Source: Palsa-1248 sp963737835
GTDB lineage: Bacteria > Gemmatimonadota > Gemmatimonadetes > Gemmatimonadales > Gemmatimonadaceae
Assembly: GCA_963737835.1 (NCBI GenBank)
Contig: CAVTUH010000001.1
Coordinates: 3,472,001 to 3,536,000 of the forward strand
Direction of reading: 5' to 3'
Length of the DNA: 64,000 nt
The notes beneath the pieces are model-generated. The model did not search any database and was not told the DNA's origin. It saw nothing but the letters and a program-made list of their open reading frames with translations. Made by a program: the position numbers and the translations under genes. Shown here one piece after another: positions 42,955-53,337 of this stretch; positions within the stretch are counted from its first letter, which is position 1; each line of letters opens with the position of its first letter.

Positions 42955-43290
42955 ATGCCCGACGATCCGGAGCGGGTATTCGCCGAACCGTGGGAGGCGC
43001 AAGCCTTCGGGCTCGCGGTCGAGCTGTCCCGGCGTGGGTACTTCACATGGAAGGAGTGGACGACGGCGCTGGCCGACGAGCTGCGGCAGGCGGGTGCGGC
43101 CGGCCAGGTCGACGATGGGTCGCGCTACTACGAGTACTGGCTCCGGGCGCTCGAGCGCTTGCTCATTGACAAGAATCTGGCCGATCGGCCGACACTGCTC
43201 GCGCGGAAAGAAGCGTGGGCGGATGCGTACCGGCACACGCCCCATGGCAAGCCGGTGGAGCTGCGGGCGCTTCGCCCCCGAGAAGGGTGA
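42955..43290 (+). CDS. Nitrile hydratase accessory/activator protein, 111 aa
   Basis: The family pattern is VFAEPWEAQAFGLAVELSRRGYFTWKEWTTALADEL, then DDGSRYYEYWLRALERLLIDKNL, matching the small cobalt-type nitrile hydratase activators (P14K/NhlE) that resemble the beta subunit's N-terminus and carry cobalt-alpha subunit in self-subunit swapping. ATG 42955 is assumed; a second ATG at 42925 would overlap the beta gene by 23 bases. The last residues (LRALRPREG) are encoded by the purine/hairpin repeat at 43264. Confidence 0.85.
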   Translation: MPDDPERVFAEPWEAQAFGLAVELSRRGYFTWKEWTTALADELRQAGAAGQVDDGSRYYEYWLRALERLLIDKNLADRPTLLARKEAWADAYRHTPHGKPVELRALRPREG

Positions 43291-43318
43291 GACGCAGGAA
43301 GGGGAGAGGAGAGGACCG
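43264..43318. repeat. Purine/hairpin repeat copy C, contributing the end of the activator gene
   Basis: GGGCGC-TTCGCCCCC hairpin-like sequence, then GAGAAGGGTGAGACGCAGGAAGGGGAGAGGAGAGG. It holds the final codons and stop of the nitrile hydratase activator. Confidence 0.75.
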
Positions 43319-43348
43319 AACGGCGGGGTCAGGGATCAGGGAATGAAT

Positions 43349-43377
43349 GAGGGCGAGCGACGGTGTCGCTCGCCCTC
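43349..43377. terminator. 13-bp perfect hairpin between convergent genes
   Basis: GAGGGCGAGCGAC/GTCGCTCGCCCTC, perfect 13-bp stem, loop GGT, placed between the nitrile hydratase operon and the convergent PEBP gene and directly after purine repeat C. Bidirectional terminator by position. Confidence 0.75.
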
Positions 43378-43419
43378 TCGTGTGGTGCGGCGTGAAATCA
43401 AGGCGCTACGCGTCCGTTT

Positions 43420-44064
43420 TCACTTGGTGGCCGCGCCTGTCGTGGCGTCGGTCATGGCTTGGCCAAGTCCGATGACCTCGCCGCTCGCGAGCACGTGATC
43501 CTTCATGGCGTCCAGGAGACCGCTATAGCTCGCGGTCGCGTCGGCCGGAATCGTCGTGCTGAGCGCAAAGACCTGAAAGTGGTAGCGGTGCTTCGGACCG
43601 GGCGGCGTATGCGGACCCATGTAGGCCTGGTTGGGTCCCCGGATGTTGGGGCCGTACTCTGCGCCAGCCGGCGGCGCGGTCATGGCCGCATCGAGCTTCG
43701 TGACCGGGGCCGGGATGTTGACCATGGTCCAGTGAAGGATCGGAGCGCCCTGTCGCATGGCATCCGGATCCTGCATGATGATCGCGTACGATTTCGTCGC
43801 AGATGGACCCGCGCTCCACGACAGGCCGGGGAACACGTTGCCTTTGTACTGCGTGTTCTCGAAGGGTATGTCCCCGCCAGTCTTGAATGCCGGGCTCGTG
43901 ACGGTCAGCGTCGCGCCGCCGTGGGCGGGTAGGACCTTCATCGCGAGCTGCGCGGCACCAGGCTCGGTGGCCACCGGCGGCGGTGCGCCTTGCGCTGCGA
44001 TGGCGGCAGGAAACGCGCCGCCGAGGAGCAATGTTCGCGCGACAGCAAAGGAGATGGTCTTCAT
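43420..44064 (-). CDS. Secreted YbhB/YbcL-type PEBP protein, 214 aa
   Basis: A signal peptide (VARTLLLGGAFPAAIAAQ) precedes a phosphatidylethanolamine-binding-protein domain: LTVTSPAFKTGGDIPFENTQY, FPGLSWSAGPSATKSYAIIMQDPDAM, LHWTMVNIPA (HWxxxNIP signature), then GPNQAYMGPHTPPGPKHRYHFQVFALS, which holds the GPxPP loop and the HRY motif. It fits the YbhB Raf-kinase-inhibitor-like family; in bacteria the role is unknown. Stands alone, separated by a divergent promoter from the LVIVD copy. Confidence 0.92.
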   Translation of the reverse strand: MKTISFAVARTLLLGGAFPAAIAAQGAPPPVATEPGAAQLAMKVLPAHGGATLTVTSPAFKTGGDIPFENTQYKGNVFPGLSWSAGPSATKSYAIIMQDPDAMRQGAPILHWTMVNIPAPVTKLDAAMTAPPAGAEYGPNIRGPNQAYMGPHTPPGPKHRYHFQVFALSTTIPADATASYSGLLDAMKDHVLASGEVIGLGQAMTDATTGAATK

Positions 44065-44288
44065 TGAAGCCTCCTGGTTGCAAATAGAGGTCGTCCGGAT
44101 ATCTAACCCCGGACGGTCGAGGCGAGAAGGCGGGGCCCATGCGCCCGCCCGTCGCGCGGGCTAGCTGTCCGACTGCGACCCCTGCATCTTCGCTGGTGTG
44201 TGTCGGTTCGAGGTTCTGGCCCCGTCTCGAGGTGCCACCAATGCCAACTCCCGCAAGTGACGATCGTGGCCGTCATCGCGAGGTGCGT

Positions 44289-45741
44289 ATGCCGATCCCG
44301 CACCGGGGGACGACGCACTCCGCGGGCCGTCTTCGCCGGTGGCAGGCCGCCAGTGTCGGCATCGCGCTCGTTGCGAGCGCAGGGGCAGTTGTCGGCCAGG
44401 CTCCCGGCAGTGCTCCTCCCGGGATACTCCCCGGGGTCAAGGTCGGTGGCAGCGCGAACATCCATCCGGTCGCGCACATCCCGCTCGGCGGATCGGTTCG
44501 CGTCATGGATGACGAGATCGAGCAGGATCCCACCCGTCCGTATGCCTACGTCTCGATGGCGCAAGACCGCTCTGGCTTCGCGATCATCGACCTCCACGAC
44601 CTCAATAACGTTCACCTGCTCTATCGATGGACGGTGGACAATGTTGCCCTCCACCGGGGAATGCTTGGCGGAATGGATGGTAAGTACTTCAAGTTGAACG
44701 GCCGCTACTATTACCTGCAGTCGTTTGGCTTTGCGCAAGGCACCCCCGACGCAGACCTCGGGGCGGTGATTGCAGACGTCACCGATCTTCCCGACACGAG
44801 CAAGATCAGGATCGTCGCGCGCATTCGCGCGCCTGAGACGCCGACCGGCTTTCACAACACCTTCGTTTACAAGCATTCGGACGGTCGTGTGCTACTCTTC
44901 GCGACCGTGGCGGCACCGCGTGCCAACGTCTATGACCTCGCCAGAGTCGTCTCAGGGGGTGACCCAGCGGCGTGGAAGATTGCCGAGGTCCCCGTGCCCG
45001 ACACGCGTGAGACGACCATACTGGGCCGCATGGGTTATCACGACTTCTATGTTGCGTACGATCCGGCGACGCATCAGGACAAGTTCTATGGCGCCGGGCG
45101 GGGTGGATATTATGTCTACGACATCACCGACGTCGCCCAGCCAAAGCTCCTGACGTCGGTGACGGGCTCTTCAGGCGTCGATTGGGGCCATACGTTCACA
45201 CCAAGTCCAGACGGCCGATTCGCGATCACCGAGACCGAGTACCAATACGCGCCGCTTCGCGTGTATGACCTGCAGCCTGGCCTCGAAGGGAAGGTGCAGA
45301 CTATCAACCACCCGATCGGTGCGTGGCAGGCCGACTGGCGGGACCTCGCCCACAACCATGAGGTGCGCTGGCCGTTCGTGTTCGTGTCGGGCTATGAGGA
45401 TGGGCTGCAGATTTTCAGCATGTACGATCCAGCGCATCCCGACGGAGGTCGGCTGGTACTATACCTGTCCCTGCAGCCACCAGAACCGGATCAATGGCCC
45501 GGCGTTCATGAACACGCAGTCCGTCGATCAAGGGGCCTTTGGGGTTGATGTGCGGAATCGCGACGGCCTCATCATGATCAGCGACGAGGACGCGGGCGTG
45601 TGGTTCTTCCGGATGGACGGCTTCGATGGATGGAACGGCCACGACTGGGGCATGCCCAACATCTCGAGTGTGCAGGACTACGACCGCGGGCCTGAGGGCG
45701 CGCACGCTGCGCCCAGTGGCAAGCCGGCAGCCGCGCCATAG
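44289..45741 (+). pseudogene. LVIVD-repeat protein, second copy, with a frameshift
   Basis: The first 1150 bases encode the same protein as the intact copy at 27873-29309: signal peptide (ASVGIALVASAGAVVGQ), GFAIIDLHDLNNVHLLYRW, VIADVTDLPDTSKIRIV, GYYVYDITDVAQPKLL, LRVYDLQPGLEG. After MYDPAHP the frame changes: EVGWYYTCPCSHQ and the rest (GVDVRNRDGLIMISDEDAGVWFF) lie one base away. Removing one C from the CCC at 45438-45440 would restore a full protein ending GKPAAAP at 45741. Either a young pseudogene or a base-call error in a C run. ATG 44289 has GAGG six bases upstream; ATG 44241 is an alternative. Confidence 0.82.
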
Positions 45742-45745
45742 GAGA

Positions 45746-45780
45746 GGCTAGACGCTAGACGTTGGACGTTGGACGTTGGA
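45746..45780. repeat. GACGTTG heptad repeat, copy 4
   Basis: GCTAGACGCTAGACGTTG, GACGTTG, GACGTTG, then GAGAAAAACCTCCGGGCAGC, matching the half element of copies 2, 3 and 5. Located between the LVIVD pseudogene and the CocE gene. Confidence 0.85.
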
Positions 45781-45819
45781 GAAAAACCTCCGGGCAGCAC
45801 CGATCACCTTCATCTTGCT

Positions 45820-47781
<1,962 letters not shown>

Positions 47782-47853
47782 CCGGTACCTGCAGCACGCG
47801 GACCATGCACGGCCCGGGGTCGTGGGGCTGATCACGGATCCGTTCGAACCGAC

Positions 47854-48723
47854 ATGTCAGCCCAGCTCGACATCTATGTCGAGAACGCGCGCGCATTTCT
47901 GCAGAGCGAGGACTACAAGCTCCAGCACATGCTCCGCGCCGCCGGAGGAGATCGCCTGGCGTACCGAATCCTGGACCGTTTCCCTCCGCGGGAGTGTGGG
48001 AGCCACGCGTTTCTCCACGTAGACCTCACGGTGGTGCCCGCGACCTTCCGCGGGATAGAAGAGCGCTACGCGGCGTGCGTCAATGGGCGCGCGACGAGCA
48101 TCTCTCGCCTGCTCTACTCGACGGCCCGTGTCGCTCGCGGCGAGCCGTACGATGGGCCGGTGATCGTGAAGACGGTGCTCAACCACCACGGGTGGCCCGA
48201 GGTCCGGTTCGCGAGCCGGCGGACGCTACCGCGGCGCGTGTGGCACAACCTCCGAACCCGGATTGACACGTGCTACGTGGCCCGCGCCTGTCCGCAGTAC
48301 CGTGTGTATCCATCGATCGCCGCCGTGCCGCGCACGGTTTGGAAGGATCGCCGGCTGATGGTCGAACGTTTTCTGCCCGGGCGCCTCGAGCCACCCGTAG
48401 AGAAATACCGCTACGATTTCTTCTTCGACGTGGAGCTCAATATCCGGTCTACCCATCCGGGGCTGCTCTGCGACCCCGAGAGTGTAATCGGTGTCGAGTG
48501 CTTTTCGGGGGTGCCTGAGGCAGTGATCGCTGTGCGGCGCGCACTGCATCTCGACTTCGGCGCCATCGACTACTTCATGGTGGATGATGTTGCGACCGTG
48601 ATTGACGCGAACAAGACGGTCGGGATTACCCCGTCGTGGGTGAAACGCTTCCCTCCCGTAGGCCGCCACCTGGAACTAGCGGCACGGCGACTGCGGGACT
48701 TCGTCAGTGCGCGCGCCACATGA
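47854..48723 (+). CDS. ATP-grasp-like protein upstream of the cyclodipeptide synthase, 289 aa
   Basis: A reduced ATP-grasp layout can be followed: GPVIVKTVLNHHGWPEVRF with K106, LMVERFLPG with E171, RYDFFFDVELNIRST, and LHLDFGAIDYFMVDDVATVIDANKTVGI, where D234, D251, N253 and K254 fit the metal/phosphate-binding end. It parallels the 373-residue protein at 38293 (VIVKTDLN, VIERF, DFGALEV-YIIDVNST), so they are related. The role may be to join or activate a carboxylate. Its stop overlaps the cyclodipeptide-synthase-like start (ATGA), so the two are made together. The N-terminal 95 residues have no match that I recognise. Confidence 0.65.
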   Translation: MSAQLDIYVENARAFLQSEDYKLQHMLRAAGGDRLAYRILDRFPPRECGSHAFLHVDLTVVPATFRGIEERYAACVNGRATSISRLLYSTARVARGEPYDGPVIVKTVLNHHGWPEVRFASRRTLPRRVWHNLRTRIDTCYVARACPQYRVYPSIAAVPRTVWKDRRLMVERFLPGRLEPPVEKYRYDFFFDVELNIRSTHPGLLCDPESVIGVECFSGVPEAVIAVRRALHLDFGAIDYFMVDDVATVIDANKTVGITPSWVKRFPPVGRHLELAARRLRDFVSARAT

Positions 48724-49472
48724 CAGCTCGTTCGACGACGCGACCGTCTGATCCGCCCGTCATCTTCTCAGTCCCGTGGCGCGGCCACGAGCGTTTTGGG
48801 GGAGAGATGAGCTGCCGGACGGCCCCACCTGTCGCGACGTCCCTTGTTGACCGCGTCGGGATGTTCATGATCAGCATCAAGAATCGCCTGTTCACCACGG
48901 CGCTCATCGACGGCTACTGCCGGTTCGCCAGCGAGTGCCTCCGGGTCGGTTATGTCACGGTGGTCGACCGGCCGTATCTGCGTAATGCAGTGGCGGCATC
49001 CAATGGACAGAGTGCCGAGCGTGGGATTGATGGTGTGCGACGCTTGAGCGAAGACCGGGTGCGCCAGGTGCGCAGGATCCTGCGTCGGTACGATTCGCAG
49101 CGGCTCTCGTTCATCTCGTGGGACGACCTGGCAGCACAGACGCCGTCCTGGCTCAGCGGAGAAGTCAACGGGGCGTGGGAGTCGCGCGGTTGCCTATATC
49201 GCGATCTGCTTGCGCACGCACGCGAGCGCGCCAACGGGACACACGACGCTGCGAGCCTCGAACGGTGGGCGATGTTCCTGGTCGAGGAAACACCCGTCCT
49301 CCTCTATGCCTACTATCTGCTCAATGGCGGCGTCGTCGACATCTACCCCGGCCCTCATCCCCCGTACCTATGGCGGATCGAGCGCGGGGACTACGCCTCT
49401 GAGCTGCCGCGAACGAGCACAGTGGCGAGCGCTCACCGCGGCCTCGTCTACGTCAACTGCTCTATGCGCTAG
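48720..49472 (+). CDS. tRNA-dependent cyclodipeptide synthase-like protein, 250 aa
   Basis: The layout matches cyclodipeptide synthases (CDPS), which take aminoacyl-tRNA and form cyclic dipeptides on a Rossmann-like core. S52 in FMISIKN aligns with the nucleophile Ser37 of AlbC, E190 with Glu182 (FLVEETP), Y209 with Tyr202 (VVDIYPG). F186 stands in for Tyr178. The Tyr-Pro pair at 209-210 is the XYP-type ending, though the helix-1 position has Asn (N55), which is seen in NYH enzymes. The basic helix RGIDGVRRLSEDRVRQVRRILRR should bind tRNA. Similarity is by motif only. Starts at ATG 48720, in an ATGA overlap. Confidence 0.7.
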   Translation: MTARSTTRPSDPPVIFSVPWRGHERFGGEMSCRTAPPVATSLVDRVGMFMISIKNRLFTTALIDGYCRFASECLRVGYVTVVDRPYLRNAVAASNGQSAERGIDGVRRLSEDRVRQVRRILRRYDSQRLSFISWDDLAAQTPSWLSGEVNGAWESRGCLYRDLLAHARERANGTHDAASLERWAMFLVEETPVLLYAYYLLNGGVVDIYPGPHPPYLWRIERGDYASELPRTSTVASAHRGLVYVNCSMR

Positions 49473-49512
49473 ATTAGTGAATCGTTCAACACCTTTTGCC
49501 ACCGATCCGCCA

Positions 49513-51879
49513 ATGTCTGTTGTAACCTTGACTGATTCCACGATCGTGGCGGCCTATCGAAGCCGCACTCCGGGCTCGGAGCGGCTGGCCGCCGAGGCGC
49601 GCGAGCTGTTGCCGAGCGGCATCGCGCATGACGCACGGTACACCAAGCCTTACGGCATCTACGTCGAGCGCGCTGCGGGATCGCGCAAATGGGATGTCAA
49701 TGGCAACGAGTACATCGACTTTTTCGGCGGCCACGGCTCGCTGCTGCTCGGTCACAACCATCCGCGGGTGGTGGCAGCTACACAGGCGGCGCTGAAGTAC
49801 GGCACGCATTTCGGCGCCAACCACGCGGGCGAGGTTCGGTGGGCACAGCTGGTGCACCAACTGATTCCGTCGGCCGAGTCCGTACGCTTCACCTCCTCGG
49901 GCACTGAGGCGACGCTCCTGGCCGTGCGTCTGGCGCGAGCAGCAACGGGGAAACCGAAGCTTGTGCGTTTCCTCACGCAGTTCCATGGGTGGCACGACCA
50001 CATGACGTCGGGACACACCAATCACTTCGATGGTTCGGCTACCCTCGGAGTGGTTGCCGGTGTCGCCGAGAATGTGATCCTGCTGCCACCCGGCGACACC
50101 GCGGCCTTGCGGCAGGCTCTCGAGTGCCACGACGACATCGCTTGCGTCATACTCGAGCCCACTGGCACGAGCTTTGGCGCGGCGCCGATCTCGCCGGGTT
50201 TCGTGTCACTGGTCCGCGAGGAGACGGAGAAGCACGGCATCCTCCTCATCTTCGACGAAGTGATCACCGGCTTCCGGGTCTCACCGGGCGGCGCGCAAGC
50301 GGAATTCGGCATCCTGCCCGACATCACCGCCTTGGCAAAGATCCTCGCGGGCGGGCTGCCTGGCGGAGCCGTTTGCGGCCGGCGCGACATCCTGGAGGGG
50401 ATCGATTTCGAGGTGATGGAACGCAAGGGGCGCGAGAAGATCACGCACCCGGGCACGTACAACGGCAATCCGCTGTCGGCGGCGGCGGGGATCGCGACGC
50501 TGGAGCTCGTCGGCACGACCGACGCGTGTCGCTGCGCGACCGCTGCGGCTGGCGCGCTGCGGACACGGCTCAACAATGTGCTGGCCGCAGCCCGCGTGCC
50601 ATGGGCTGTCTACGGCACCTTCAGCGGCTTCCACTTCTTTCTCAATCCGCAGCGCCGCGACATCGATCCGCTGGAGTTCGATCCGATGATGTTGAGCTAC
50701 CGCGAGCTGCTCTCGAACCCGCCGGCTCTCGCTCAACTCCTGCGCCTCGCACTGTTGGCGAACGGCGTTGACCTGAACAGCCGGTTGACCGGTTTCACCT
50801 CGGCCGCTCACACCGCCGCCGATATCGACGCCACCGCGGCCGCACTCGAGGCGAGCCTCGAGAATGTTACGGTCCGACGGCCAACTGCCGCAACTGGCGC
50901 TGCGCGCGACGTAGAGAGGAGAGAGGTGAAAGGAGAGAGGAGAGACGCACCTCACCTACGCGGGAGCGCCATGACAACGGTCGGATTCATCGGGCTCGGC
51001 AACATGGGCAGGCCAATGGCGTCGAACCTGGTGCGCAAGGGATTTGCGCTCGTGGTGTACGACGTTCTCACGACGCCGGTCGACGCGCTCATTGACCTCG
51101 GCGCCCGGGGCGCCAAAGGGGTTCCCAATGTGGCGCAGTCGTCGGACGTGGTCATCACGATGCTCCCGGATTCGGCTGTCGTCGAGGATGTGATCACGGG
51201 AGCCAACGGGGTCCTCGCGCACGCGCGCGCCGGGTCGGTGATCATGGATATGAGCACGATCGATCCTTTGGTGACAGATCGGCTGGCTGCGGCGGCGAAG
51301 CGCAAGGGGATGGCCTTCGTGGACGCGCCGGTTGGCCGGCTCGCAAGCCACGCCGAGCGTGGCGAGTCGCTTTTCATGGTTGGCGCAGACGAGGCGACAT
51401 TCGCCCAGATCAAGCCGCTCCTGGAGGCGATGGGGACGACGATCCATCACTGCGGTGCGGTGGGCACGGGCATGCGGACAAAGCTGGTCAACAACTATCT
51501 GGCGATCATCTCGTGCCAGCTCAACGCCGAGGCCCTGGCCCTGTCACAACGGTTCGGACTCTCGCTGCGAAAAACGCTCGACGTCATTCATGGCACGACG
51601 GCGACGAACGGACAGCTCGCGATCGCGTGGCCTGCGAAGGTATTGAAGGGAGACACGGAGCCCGGTTTTACGATCGACCTTGCCCACAAGGACCTCACGC
51701 TGATCGTGCAAGCCGGCAACGCAGTCAAGGTCCCGATGCCGGTGGCCGCCGCCGCACGTGAGAGCTTCAGCGTCGCCCGCAGCGCCGGCCACGGGGCGAA
51801 AGATTTCTCCTCGATGGTCGACGTCTTGTGCGAGATTGCACACATCGCCAAGCCACGTCTCGCCAGTGCCTCTTCGTAG
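49513..51879 (+). CDS. In-frame fusion: class III aminotransferase and YihU/HIBADH-type dehydrogenase, 788 aa
   Basis: Residues 1-458 are a class III PLP aminotransferase like glutamate-1-semialdehyde aminomutase: SSGTEATLLAVRLARAATG, QFHGWHDHMTSG, ILEPTGTSFG, IFDEVITGFR, and lysine K276 in LAKILAGGLPGGAVCG. There is no stop after its natural end (AALEASLENV). The frame continues through a purine-rich tract and enters a beta-hydroxyacid dehydrogenase (50971 onward) with GFIGLGNMG. A bifunctional protein is possible, but a good internal ribosome site makes separate translation equally possible. Position 40 bases after the CDPS-like gene and 9 bases before the aldehyde dehydrogenase suggests one operon. 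Confidence 0.82.
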   Translation: MSVVTLTDSTIVAAYRSRTPGSERLAAEARELLPSGIAHDARYTKPYGIYVERAAGSRKWDVNGNEYIDFFGGHGSLLLGHNHPRVVAATQAALKYGTHFGANHAGEVRWAQLVHQLIPSAESVRFTSSGTEATLLAVRLARAATGKPKLVRFLTQFHGWHDHMTSGHTNHFDGSATLGVVAGVAENVILLPPGDTAALRQALECHDDIACVILEPTGTSFGAAPISPGFVSLVREETEKHGILLIFDEVITGFRVSPGGAQAEFGILPDITALAKILAGGLPGGAVCGRRDILEGIDFEVMERKGREKITHPGTYNGNPLSAAAGIATLELVGTTDACRCATAAAGALRTRLNNVLAAARVPWAVYGTFSGFHFFLNPQRRDIDPLEFDPMMLSYRELLSNPPALAQLLRLALLANGVDLNSRLTGFTSAAHTAADIDATAAALEASLENVTVRRPTAATGAARDVERREVKGERRDAPHLRGSAMTTVGFIGLGNMGRPMASNLVRKGFALVVYDVLTTPVDALIDLGARGAKGVPNVAQSSDVVITMLPDSAVVEDVITGANGVLAHARAGSVIMDMSTIDPLVTDRLAAAAKRKGMAFVDAPVGRLASHAERGESLFMVGADEATFAQIKPLLEAMGTTIHHCGAVGTGMRTKLVNNYLAIISCQLNAEALALSQRFGLSLRKTLDVIHGTTATNGQLAIAWPAKVLKGDTEPGFTIDLAHKDLTLIVQAGNAVKVPMPVAAAARESFSVARSAGHGAKDFSSMVDVLCEIAHIAKPRLASASS
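50971..51879 (+). CDS. 3-Hydroxyisobutyrate/YihU-type dehydrogenase module, 302 aa if started internally
   Basis: ATG 50971 has CGGGAG five bases upstream. The domain starts TTVGFIGLGNMGRPMASNLV (NAD-binding), has the substrate strand VDAPVGRLASHAERGESLFMVGA, and the catalytic Lys K171 in RTKLVNNYLAII. The PVGR form of the substrate strand is nearer to YihU sulfolactaldehyde reductase, which also acts on succinate semialdehyde/4-hydroxybutyrate, than to hydroxyisobutyrate dehydrogenase (PVSGG). Physically it is the C-terminal half of the fused frame starting at 49513. Confidence 0.7.
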   Translation: MTTVGFIGLGNMGRPMASNLVRKGFALVVYDVLTTPVDALIDLGARGAKGVPNVAQSSDVVITMLPDSAVVEDVITGANGVLAHARAGSVIMDMSTIDPLVTDRLAAAAKRKGMAFVDAPVGRLASHAERGESLFMVGADEATFAQIKPLLEAMGTTIHHCGAVGTGMRTKLVNNYLAIISCQLNAEALALSQRFGLSLRKTLDVIHGTTATNGQLAIAWPAKVLKGDTEPGFTIDLAHKDLTLIVQAGNAVKVPMPVAAAARESFSVARSAGHGAKDFSSMVDVLCEIAHIAKPRLASASS

Positions 51880-51888
51880 GACATCTCT

Positions 51889-53328
51889 ATGGTCGCGACC
51901 TATCCCAACGTCATCGGCGGCCGAGCGATTGCCTCGGCGGACCGATCGACCGACCTCAACCCGTCGGATTTAGCGGACGTGGTAGGCGAGTTCGCCCGGG
52001 GCACGCCCGCCGACGTCGAGCATGCGATCGCTACCGCGCGCGATGCATTCGGGACGTGGTCGAGGACGACATCGCAGCAGCGGTTCGACATTCTGGACAA
52101 GGCCGGGAGTGAGATCCTCGCGCGGAAAGAGGAATTGGGCCGGCTACTGTCCCGAGAACAGGGGAAGCCGCTTGCGGACGGGATCGGCGAAGCGGCGCGA
52201 GCGGGTGCGCTCTTCAAATTCTTCGCCGGCGAAGCGGTCCGACTTACGGGAGAAAAGTTGGACTCGGTGCGGCCGGGGATCGAGGTCGAGGTCACACGCG
52301 AGCCGCTCGGTGTGGTCGCCGCCATCACGCCGTGGAACTTTCCGCTGGCGATACCGGCGTGGAAGATCGCGCCTGCGCTCGCCTTCGGGAACTGCGTCGT
52401 CTTCAAGCCGGCCGAGCTCGTGCCGGCGTCCCCGTGGACGATCGTGGACATCGTGCAGCGGGCGGGACTCCCGCCTGGCGTGCTGAATCTGGTGATGGGG
52501 CCAGGTGCCACACTTGGCGCCGCGCTTGCTTCATCGCCCAATGTGGACGCCGTGAGCTTCACCGGCTCGCAGGAGGTGGGCGCATCGGTCGTGGCTGCGG
52601 CGCTCCCGGCGGGCAGTCGCGTCCAGTTGGAGATGGGGGGCAAGAATCCACTCATCGTGCTCGACGATGCCGACCTCGCGACAGCGGTCTCTGTGGCGGT
52701 GAATGGAGCGTTCTTTCAGGCGGGCCAGCAATGCACGGCGTCGAGTCGCATCATCGTGACCGAGGGCATCCATGATCGGTTCGTGACGGCGATGATCGAA
52801 CGGATGAAGGCGCTCGTCATCGACGATGCGCTGAAACCGGGCACGGAGATCGGGCCTGTGGTGGACGAGCGTCAACTGCAGAAGAACCTCGACTACATCG
52901 AGATCGGCAAGCGGGAAGGCGCCCGTCTGGCCTATGGCGGTGAGCGGCTTCGTCGTGCAACCGACGGGTACTACATGGCGCCCGCGCTGTTCACCGAATC
53001 AGCACCCCGCATGCGCATCAACAGAGAAGAGATCTTCGGTCCGGTGGCCGGAGTGATCCGCGTCAAGTCGTACGAGGAGGCGCTGGCGGTCGCAAACGAC
53101 ACGCCGTTCGGGTTGTCGGCGGGTATTGTGACCACATCGCTGAAGCACGCGAGTCACTTCAAGCGCAACGCAGCCAGTGGATTGGTGATGGTGAATCTTC
53201 CGACTGCCGGATTGGACTATCACGTCCCGTTCGGCGGGCGGAAGAAGTCGAGCTACGGCCCCCGGGAGCAGGGCACGTACGCGAAGGAGTTCTACACGAT
53301 CGTCAAGACGGCGTACATAGCGCCGTAG
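51889..53328 (+). CDS. NAD(P)+ aldehyde dehydrogenase, alpha-ketoglutarate/succinate semialdehyde type, 479 aa
   Basis: The family set is complete: NPSDLADVVGEFARG and QQRFDILDKAGSEILARKEELG near the start, AITPWNFPLAIPAWKIAPALA, SFTGSQEVGASV, catalytic E248 in LEMGGKN, nucleophile C282 in GQQCTASSR and EEIFGPVAGVI. The N-terminal wording is typical of alpha-ketoglutaric semialdehyde dehydrogenases (2,5-dioxovalerate) from sugar-acid and hydroxyproline degradation, which also take succinate semialdehyde. Starts nine bases after the fused frame, so co-translated or coupled. It ends 9 bp from the convergent DUF1254 gene. Confidence 0.9.
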   Translation: MVATYPNVIGGRAIASADRSTDLNPSDLADVVGEFARGTPADVEHAIATARDAFGTWSRTTSQQRFDILDKAGSEILARKEELGRLLSREQGKPLADGIGEAARAGALFKFFAGEAVRLTGEKLDSVRPGIEVEVTREPLGVVAAITPWNFPLAIPAWKIAPALAFGNCVVFKPAELVPASPWTIVDIVQRAGLPPGVLNLVMGPGATLGAALASSPNVDAVSFTGSQEVGASVVAAALPAGSRVQLEMGGKNPLIVLDDADLATAVSVAVNGAFFQAGQQCTASSRIIVTEGIHDRFVTAMIERMKALVIDDALKPGTEIGPVVDERQLQKNLDYIEIGKREGARLAYGGERLRRATDGYYMAPALFTESAPRMRINREEIFGPVAGVIRVKSYEEALAVANDTPFGLSAGIVTTSLKHASHFKRNAASGLVMVNLPTAGLDYHVPFGGRKKSSYGPREQGTYAKEFYTIVKTAYIAP

Positions 53329-53337
53329 CAGCCACTG

